From: Caulobacteraceae bacterium
GTDB taxonomy: Bacteria > Pseudomonadota > Alphaproteobacteria > Caulobacterales > Caulobacteraceae
Reading direction: 5' to 3'
Assembly: GCA_947456005.1 (NCBI GenBank)
Contig: CANGRP010000113.1
Span: forward strand, 1-8,194
Length of the DNA stretch: 8,194 nt
Shown here in pieces: positions 1 through 8,194 of the stretch. The position numbers and the translations under genes are program-made. Positions within the stretch are counted from its first letter, which is position 1. The number at the start of each line of letters is the position of its first letter. Below the pieces are notes generated by a model. That model had not been told where the DNA came from and made no database searches. It saw only the letters and a list, made by a program, of their open reading frames with translations.

Positions 1-1316
1 GTCTGGTAGGAGACGGTATCCGCGCGGACGGCGCCGCGGACATCGAACTCGACGCCCGCCTGCTCGGTCAGCTCGGTCTTGCGAGGACCTGTGAAGCCCA
101 TGGCCAGGAGGACGAGGTCGGCCTTGATCTGGAACTCGCTGCCGGCCACTTCCTGCATCTGCTGGCGACCGTCGGGACCGGTGACCCACTCCAGGCGGAC
201 ACACTCCAGGGCCTCGACACGGCCGTTGGAGCCGATGGCGCGCCGGGTCGCGACGGCGAACTCGCGGTCGCAGCCTTCCTGGTGGCTGGAGGAGGTGCGA
301 AGGCGCAGGGGCCAGTCGGGCCAGGTCAGGGCCTTGTTCTCGCGCTCGGGCGGCTGGGGCATAATCTCCAGTTGGGTCACCGAGGCGGCGCCATGACGGT
401 TGGAGGTGCCAATGCAGTCGGAACCCGTATCGCCGCCGCCGATCACCACAACATGCTTGCCGGTGGCTGAGATGGCCCCGGTCGGCGCGGCGCGCAGCTC
501 ATCGTCGCCCGCCACCCGCTTGTTCTGCTGGGTCAGGAAATCCATGGCGAAGTGGATGCCGCCCAGCTCCCGCCCTTCAATCGGCAGGTCGCGGGGGTCC
601 TCGGCGCCGCCGGCCATGACCAGGACCTCGTAGTCGTCCATCAGGCGCTGGACGGAGACATTGACGCCCACCTCGAAGTTGGTGCGGAAGATCACCCCTT
701 CCGCCTCCATCTGGGCCACGCGCCGGTCGATGTGGTGCTTCTCCATCTTGAAGTCGGGAATCCCGTAGCGCAGCAGGCCGCCGATGCGGTCGCTCTTCTC
801 GAAGACCGTCACGGCGTGACCAGCCCGAGCCAGCTGTTGAGCGCAGGCCAGGCCCGCGGGCCCCGAACCCACGACGGCGACCCGCTTGCCGGTGCCCCGC
901 GGCGCCATGTGCGGCGTGATCCAGCCCTCTTCCCAGCCCCGGTCGATGATCTGGCACTCGATCGTCTTGATCGTGACCGGCGTGTCCTGGATGTTCAGGG
1001 TGCAGGAGGCCTCGCAGGGGGCGGGGCAGATCCGGCCGGTGAACTCGGGGAAGTTGTTGGTGGACAACAGGTTGTCCAGGGCGGCCTTCCACTGCTCACG
1101 ATAGACAAGGTTGTTGAAGTCCGGGATCTGGTTGTTCACCGGACAGCCGTTGTGACAGAACGGAATACCGCAATCCATGCAGCGTGAAGCCTGCGCCACC
1201 AACTCCTGGGTCGGGAGCGGCTTGACGAACTCACGGTAGTTGCGGAGCCGCTCCTGGGGCGGCTGGTAGTCGCGGTCGCGGCGGGCGACCTCCAGGAAAC
1301 CAGTCGGCTTTCCCAT
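1..1316 (-). CDS. gltD: Glutamate synthase (NADPH) small subunit GltD, 3' end cut by window edge
   Basis: This is the beta subunit of NADPH-dependent glutamate synthase (GOGAT). It oxidises NADPH and passes electrons through FAD and iron-sulfur centres to the GltB FMN site in the cytoplasm. The frame opens at ATG 1316 (MGKPTGFLEVARRDRDY) and stays open to the left edge, giving 438 residues; the family is about 470-485 long, so only the C-terminal FAD-binding end is missing. An N-terminal ferredoxin-like segment carries cysteines C46, C49, C54 and C58, then C97, C101 and C105, the usual 4Fe-4S ligand clusters. The FAD dinucleotide fold shows GSGPAG at 150-155 and the NADPH fold shows GGGDTG at 293-298. 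The visible end (RADTVSYQT) matches the segment just before the final FAD motif. It starts 11 nt after the gltB stop, so it is almost certainly co-transcribed and co-translated with gltB. Nothing looks broken. Confidence 0.97.
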   Translation of the reverse strand, partial: MGKPTGFLEVARRDRDYQPPQERLRNYREFVKPLPTQELVAQASRCMDCGIPFCHNGCPVNNQIPDFNNLVYREQWKAALDNLLSTNNFPEFTGRICPAPCEASCTLNIQDTPVTIKTIECQIIDRGWEEGWITPHMAPRGTGKRVAVVGSGPAGLACAQQLARAGHAVTVFEKSDRIGGLLRYGIPDFKMEKHHIDRRVAQMEAEGVIFRTNFEVGVNVSVQRLMDDYEVLVMAGGAEDPRDLPIEGRELGGIHFAMDFLTQQNKRVAGDDELRAAPTGAISATGKHVVVIGGGDTGSDCIGTSNRHGAASVTQLEIMPQPPERENKALTWPDWPLRLRTSSSHQEGCDREFAVATRRAIGSNGRVEALECVRLEWVTGPDGRQQMQEVAGSEFQIKADLVLLAMGFTGPRKTELTEQAGVEFDVRGAVRADTVSYQ

Positions 1317-1323
1317 GTCTCGA

Positions 1324-1327
1324 CTCC

Positions 1328-1330
<3 letters not shown>
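1324..1330 (-). promoter_or_regulatory. Ribosome binding site of gltD overlapping the gltB stop codon
   Basis: The minus strand reads TAAGGAG here, 7 nt before the gltD ATG. Its first three bases are the gltB TAA stop codon. A ribosome ending gltB therefore sits directly on the gltD Shine-Dalgarno sequence. This fits translational coupling to balance the two subunits, although coupling itself is inferred. Confidence 0.8.
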
Positions 1331-5962
<4,632 letters not shown>

Positions 5963-6099
5963 GGCGAACCCCACTCCAAATGGCTTCAAGGCGCACGTGG
6001 CCGCGGCCGCAGAGGACCGTTTTCACGCGCATAACCGCGTCGCATTACCGGGTGAAGGAAGGCTTGTCGACGGCTGCGAGGGCCCGAGGCCGAAAGTTT
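5963..6099 (-). promoter_or_regulatory. lldD-gltB intergenic region, probable gltBD leader; weak promoter candidate
   Basis: This is the largest gap between the minus-strand genes (137 nt), so it is the likeliest place for a gltBD promoter. One candidate reads TCGACA (6065-6070) then a 17-nt spacer and TAATGC (6042-6047); the -35 part is good but the -10 part is poor. No sigma-54 TGGC/TGC pair was seen. After the lldD stop I see only short GC-rich stems without a T run, so there is no convincing intrinsic terminator and read-through from lldD is possible. The leader also contains the perfect palindromes CACGTG (5994-5999) and GGCCGCGGCC (5999-6008), which overlap by one base. Their function is unknown, and such GC-rich palindromes are common by chance in this base composition. 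Confidence 0.3.
5969..5977 (-). promoter_or_regulatory. Ribosome binding site supporting the gltB ATG start
   Basis: On the minus strand GGAG (5974-5977) lies 11 nt, and GGGG (5969-5972) 6 nt, before the ATG at 5962. Neither would serve the in-frame TTG at 5989, which lies upstream of both and has no purine-rich sequence in front of it. This decides the start in favour of the ATG. The match to the Shine-Dalgarno consensus is only moderate. Confidence 0.55.
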
Positions 6100-7248
6100 C
6101 TATCGCGCCGCAGCATCGAGCAACCCGGCATCGGCGGAGGTGACCTTGGGGCACCCGGTCAGGATCATGGCCGTCGTGAGCTCCGAGCGCATGACGCCCA
6201 GCATCCTGGACACCATAGGCTCGCCACCGGCGCCCAGGGCCCAGGCCCACGGACGCCCCACAAGGCAGGCGCGCGCGCCCAGGGCCAGGGCCTTGAGGAC
6301 GTCCAGGCCCGAACGGATTCCCCCGTCCATCAGGAGTTCGAGGTCGCCGCCTACGGCGTCAGCGATCCGCGGAAGGGAGGCGATGGAGGAGGACACCCCG
6401 TCGAGCTGGCGACCGCCATGGTTCGAGACCACCAGGCCTTGGGCGCCGGCGCGTACGGCGTCCCGGGCGTCGTCGGGATCGAGTATGCCCTTGATGACAA
6501 TCGGCCCGTCCCAGATCTCGCGCACGAAATCCAGGTCCTTCCAGGTGACCGAACGATCGAAGTTCCTGGCGATCCAGGCGAGGAAGTCATTGACCCGGCC
6601 GCCGCCCTGGACCGCCGCCTGGACGCTGCCAAGTGTGTGGGGGCGCCCGCGCATGAAGAGGTCCCAGGACCAGGCCGGATGGGTCGCACCCTGCCAGAGG
6701 GTGTTGAGGGCCGCCGGGAGACCGCTGAGCCCGGTGAAGCCGGACCGGACGTCCCGGTAGCGGGCGCCCGGGAGCGGAAGGTCGACGGTGAAGACCAGCA
6801 CCGGGCAGCCGGCCGCCCGGGCCCGGGCGATGAGCTCACGCATGTAGCCCCGGTCCTTGAGCATGTAGAGCTGGAACCAGGGCGGGGTCCCGGCGGCGGC
6901 CACCTCCTCGATCGAACAGACACCGACCGTGGACAGGCAGAAGGGAATCCCGGCGGCGGCGGCGGCCCGGGCCGCCTGGACCTCGCCCCGGGAGGCGTAC
7001 ATGCCGGCCAAGCCCACAGGGGCGAGAGCGACCGGCATGTTGAGAGCCTGACCAAAGAGGGTGGTGGACAGGTCCACCTTCGACATGTCCCGCATGACCC
7101 GCTGTCGGAGGGCGATCGCCTCAAGGTCCCGGACATTCCGGCGAAGGGTCTCCTCGGCGTAGGACCCACCGTCGATGTACTCGAAGAACATGGGCGGCAG
7201 CCGTCGCCGGGCGAGTTCCCTGTAGTCCGACATGGAGGCGGGCTTCAT
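6100..7248 (-). CDS. lldD: L-lactate dehydrogenase (FMN-dependent, quinone-linked) LldD
   Basis: This FMN-dependent alpha-hydroxyacid dehydrogenase should oxidise L-lactate to pyruvate and pass electrons to the quinone pool from the inner face of the membrane. From ATG 7248 it has 382 residues, against about 396 for E. coli LldD. It follows the E. coli protein closely from memory, with shared stretches such as LRRNV, MPVALAPVGL, VIKGILDP and ARDAVR. The family active-site set is visible: Y24 (YIDGG), Q126 and Y128 (QLY), T154 and D156 (FTVD), R163, K253, H277 and R280 (SNHGGRQLDG), and the FMN phosphate segments DGGIR at 308-312 and GR at 331-332. The LldD-type middle loop (THPAWSWD, about 189-196) favours lactate over glycolate or mandelate, but substrate is inferred. 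A TTG directly before the ATG is less likely to be the start. No lldP or lldR gene is seen. It lies 41 nt after the hypothetical gene and probably shares its transcript. Confidence 0.92.
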   Translation of the reverse strand: MKPASMSDYRELARRRLPPMFFEYIDGGSYAEETLRRNVRDLEAIALRQRVMRDMSKVDLSTTLFGQALNMPVALAPVGLAGMYASRGEVQAARAAAAAGIPFCLSTVGVCSIEEVAAAGTPPWFQLYMLKDRGYMRELIARARAAGCPVLVFTVDLPLPGARYRDVRSGFTGLSGLPAALNTLWQGATHPAWSWDLFMRGRPHTLGSVQAAVQGGGRVNDFLAWIARNFDRSVTWKDLDFVREIWDGPIVIKGILDPDDARDAVRAGAQGLVVSNHGGRQLDGVSSSIASLPRIADAVGGDLELLMDGGIRSGLDVLKALALGARACLVGRPWAWALGAGGEPMVSRMLGVMRSELTTAMILTGCPKVTSADAGLLDAAAR

Positions 7249-7254
7249 CAAGGT

Positions 7255-7260
7255 CTCCCT
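7255..7260 (-). promoter_or_regulatory. Ribosome binding site of lldD
   Basis: AGGGAG on the minus strand lies 6 nt before ATG 7248, an ideal spacing. It supports that ATG over the TTG immediately upstream and over the internal ATG at 7233. A run of six A residues just upstream of it (7261-7265 and neighbours) may keep the site unstructured. Confidence 0.75.
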
Positions 7261-7289
7261 TTTTTGCGCCCGACGGGGCTGGACGTCGC

Positions 7290-8027
7290 TCAGGTCGCCG
7301 CCGGCCGGGGAGGCGCATTCATGACGATCCAGACCTGATGGGCCCGCGCCAGAAGTTCACCCTCCGCAGAGAAGAGGGCAACCCCGGCGGTCTCCTTGCG
7401 CCCGGACCGCTCAAGGGGCCAGGCGGTGACGATGCAGGGCTCGCCCGCGCGCGGACGTCGCAGGACCTCTCCCGTCATGGTGCCTAGGAGGGCGCCATGC
7501 CGTCCCTCACGGACCACCCAGGCGAAGTAGCCCGGACAGTCCAGGGCCGCCCAGATGACCTCCACAGGCGTGAGTCCGTCGGCATCTGCGAAGTTCGCAT
7601 GGGGCGTCCAGGTGCAGGCGAGCTGTCCTTCTTCTGCGCCGGCGACCTGGCCCGCGAAGACGCGGAGGCCGTCGCCCTCTCCCCGCTCGGGGCCGCAGGA
7701 GAAGCAGATGGGGTGGAACCTCTGGCCGATGCCGATATGGCGCGCCTCGGCGGCCTTCGCCTCATCCCAGGTTGGGGGCGGCGGGGAAACCGGCAGATCG
7801 CCTGCCGGCGCGGGCCGGGCCTCCCCAATGACTTCCCCCTCCGGACTGGTGAGGACCCAGCTCCCGGTCCCACCCACGAGGTCCAGCGGGGTATCGAGAG
7901 GAATCCGGGCCTTGAGCACGGCTGTCGAGGGGCCTGGAATGTCCCTCGCCAGGAGACCGGCGCAGTAACCGCCATTTCCCGAGGTTGGGGGGCCGCAGAA
8001 ACGCTGGGCGATGACAATGCCCGACAT
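7290..8027 (-). CDS. Conserved hypothetical protein, probable double hotdog-fold (thioesterase-like)
   Basis: I do not recognise a named gene. The protein has 245 residues, no signal peptide and no membrane segment, so it is probably cytoplasmic. It looks like two halves. The N-terminal half (about 1-75) opens with RFCGPPTSGNGGYCAGLLA (9-27), a glycine-rich motif I associate with uncharacterised hotdog-like proteins. A proline-rich linker (about 72-87) follows. The C-terminal half (about 100-236) has CFSCGPER at 108-115 with the cysteine pair C108/C111, GDGL at 118-121, WAALDCPGYFAW at 159-170 as a likely hotdog helix, and strand-like segments resembling PaaI-type thioesterases (GTMTGEVLRRP, then LARAHQVWIVM). 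Hydrolysis of an acyl-CoA is possible but unproven. ATG 8027 is preceded by GGAG at 5 nt spacing (8033-8036). lldD follows after 41 nt on the same strand, suggesting one transcript. The gene itself is well supported by its length, ribosome site and codon bias; the function is not. Confidence 0.85.
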   Translation of the reverse strand: MSGIVIAQRFCGPPTSGNGGYCAGLLARDIPGPSTAVLKARIPLDTPLDLVGGTGSWVLTSPEGEVIGEARPAPAGDLPVSPPPPTWDEAKAAEARHIGIGQRFHPICFSCGPERGEGDGLRVFAGQVAGAEEGQLACTWTPHANFADADGLTPVEVIWAALDCPGYFAWVVREGRHGALLGTMTGEVLRRPRAGEPCIVTAWPLERSGRKETAGVALFSAEGELLARAHQVWIVMNAPPRPAAT

Positions 8028-8032
8028 GGAAA

Positions 8033-8036
8033 CTCC
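8033..8036 (-). promoter_or_regulatory. Ribosome binding site of the hotdog-like hypothetical gene
   Basis: GGAG on the minus strand lies 5 nt before ATG 8027. It fixes the start of this otherwise unnamed gene. No good promoter was found for it on the minus strand between here and the right edge. Confidence 0.6.
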
Positions 8037-8132
8037 GGGAGAGAGGGACGCCTGAAATGGAGCGTGGACGAATGCCGCCGGTTGTCACCCAATCCCCTGA
8101 TGGACGGAAGCTGGTTTTTGACTCCGGCGCGG

Positions 8133-8161
8133 TTGGAGCCGGGGGCAGTCCGCGCTAGATA
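8133..8161 (+). promoter_or_regulatory. Weak rightward promoter-like element at the window edge
   Basis: The plus strand has TTGGAG (8133-8138), a 17-nt spacer, and TAGATA (8156-8161). The -10 part lies in GCTAGATA (8154-8161), which resembles the Caulobacter housekeeping -10 pattern GCTANAWC at seven of eight positions. The -35 match is partial. A purine-rich GAGGA at 8183-8187 could be a ribosome site for a gene starting just past the edge; the ATG at 8188-8190 itself is too close to it. This would make a divergent gene pair with the hypothetical gene at 7290-8027. It is a suggestion only, because the downstream gene is not visible. Confidence 0.3.
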
Positions 8162-8194
8162 ACCCTCTCCGCCGTGTCAGACGAGGAATGATCA

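Noticed and set aside
552..1187. Plus-strand (and minus-strand alternative-frame) open frames over gltD
   Set aside because: The GltD frame carries all cysteine and nucleotide-binding motifs; the others lack any motif.
6948..6968. GGC-repeat tract inside lldD
   Set aside because: It encodes the alanine run at about residues 94-99, where E. coli LldD also has alanine-rich sequence. It is ordinary coding low complexity, not a repeat element.
7261..7285. GC-rich stem (GCCC-loop-GGGC) next to a T/A run between the hypothetical gene and lldD
   Set aside because: On the transcribed minus strand the stem is followed by A residues, not T, so it cannot act as an intrinsic terminator for these genes. 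On the plus strand the T run comes before the stem.
5980..7338. A 452-codon plus-strand open frame opposite lldD, extending into the gap and the hypothetical gene
   Set aside because: It lies over a clearly real lldD gene, its translation is low-complexity and rich in Gly, Arg, Pro and Ala with no family motif, and long antisense frames are expected in GC-rich coding DNA.
8116..8145. Possible hairpin or RNA gene in the right-hand non-coding stretch
   Set aside because: Only a five-base-pair stem (CCGGC/GCCGG) with a long loop can be drawn, with no T run and no tRNA-like arms or CCA end.

Overview
The window is GC-rich chromosomal DNA that is almost wholly coding, with every recognisable gene on the minus strand. 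The protein sequences (GltB, GltD and LldD of proteobacterial type), the strongly GC-biased third codon positions and the Shine-Dalgarno starts suggest an alphaproteobacterium. Caulobacterales (Caulobacter, Phenylobacterium, Brevundimonas) is my best guess, but that is an impression, not a computed placement.

Layout in transcription order (right to left). Positions 8028-8194 are non-coding and include a weak promoter-like element pointing rightwards out of the window. A conserved hypothetical protein of probable double hotdog-fold, thioesterase-like type lies at 7290-8027. It is followed after 41 nt by lldD (6100-7248), an FMN-dependent L-lactate dehydrogenase. A 137-nt gap, which may hold the gltB promoter, separates lldD from gltB (1328-5962), the large subunit of NADPH glutamate synthase. 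gltD, the small subunit, starts 11 nt after the gltB stop and runs off the left edge, with 438 codons present and roughly 40 missing.

GltB and GltD together form GOGAT. GltD takes electrons from NADPH through FAD and 4Fe-4S centres. GltB hydrolyses glutamine at its N-terminal cysteine, channels the ammonia to 2-oxoglutarate at the FMN site, and makes two glutamates. With glutamine synthetase this is the main high-affinity ammonium assimilation route. LldD feeds electrons from L-lactate into the respiratory chain and makes pyruvate. Its link to the neighbouring hypothetical gene is short spacing only, and no functional link to gltBD is shown by the sequence.

I see no mobile element, CRISPR array, tRNA, rRNA or obvious horizontally acquired segment, and no convincing new system. 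The region is ordinary core metabolism. The least explained item is the hypothetical hotdog-like protein.
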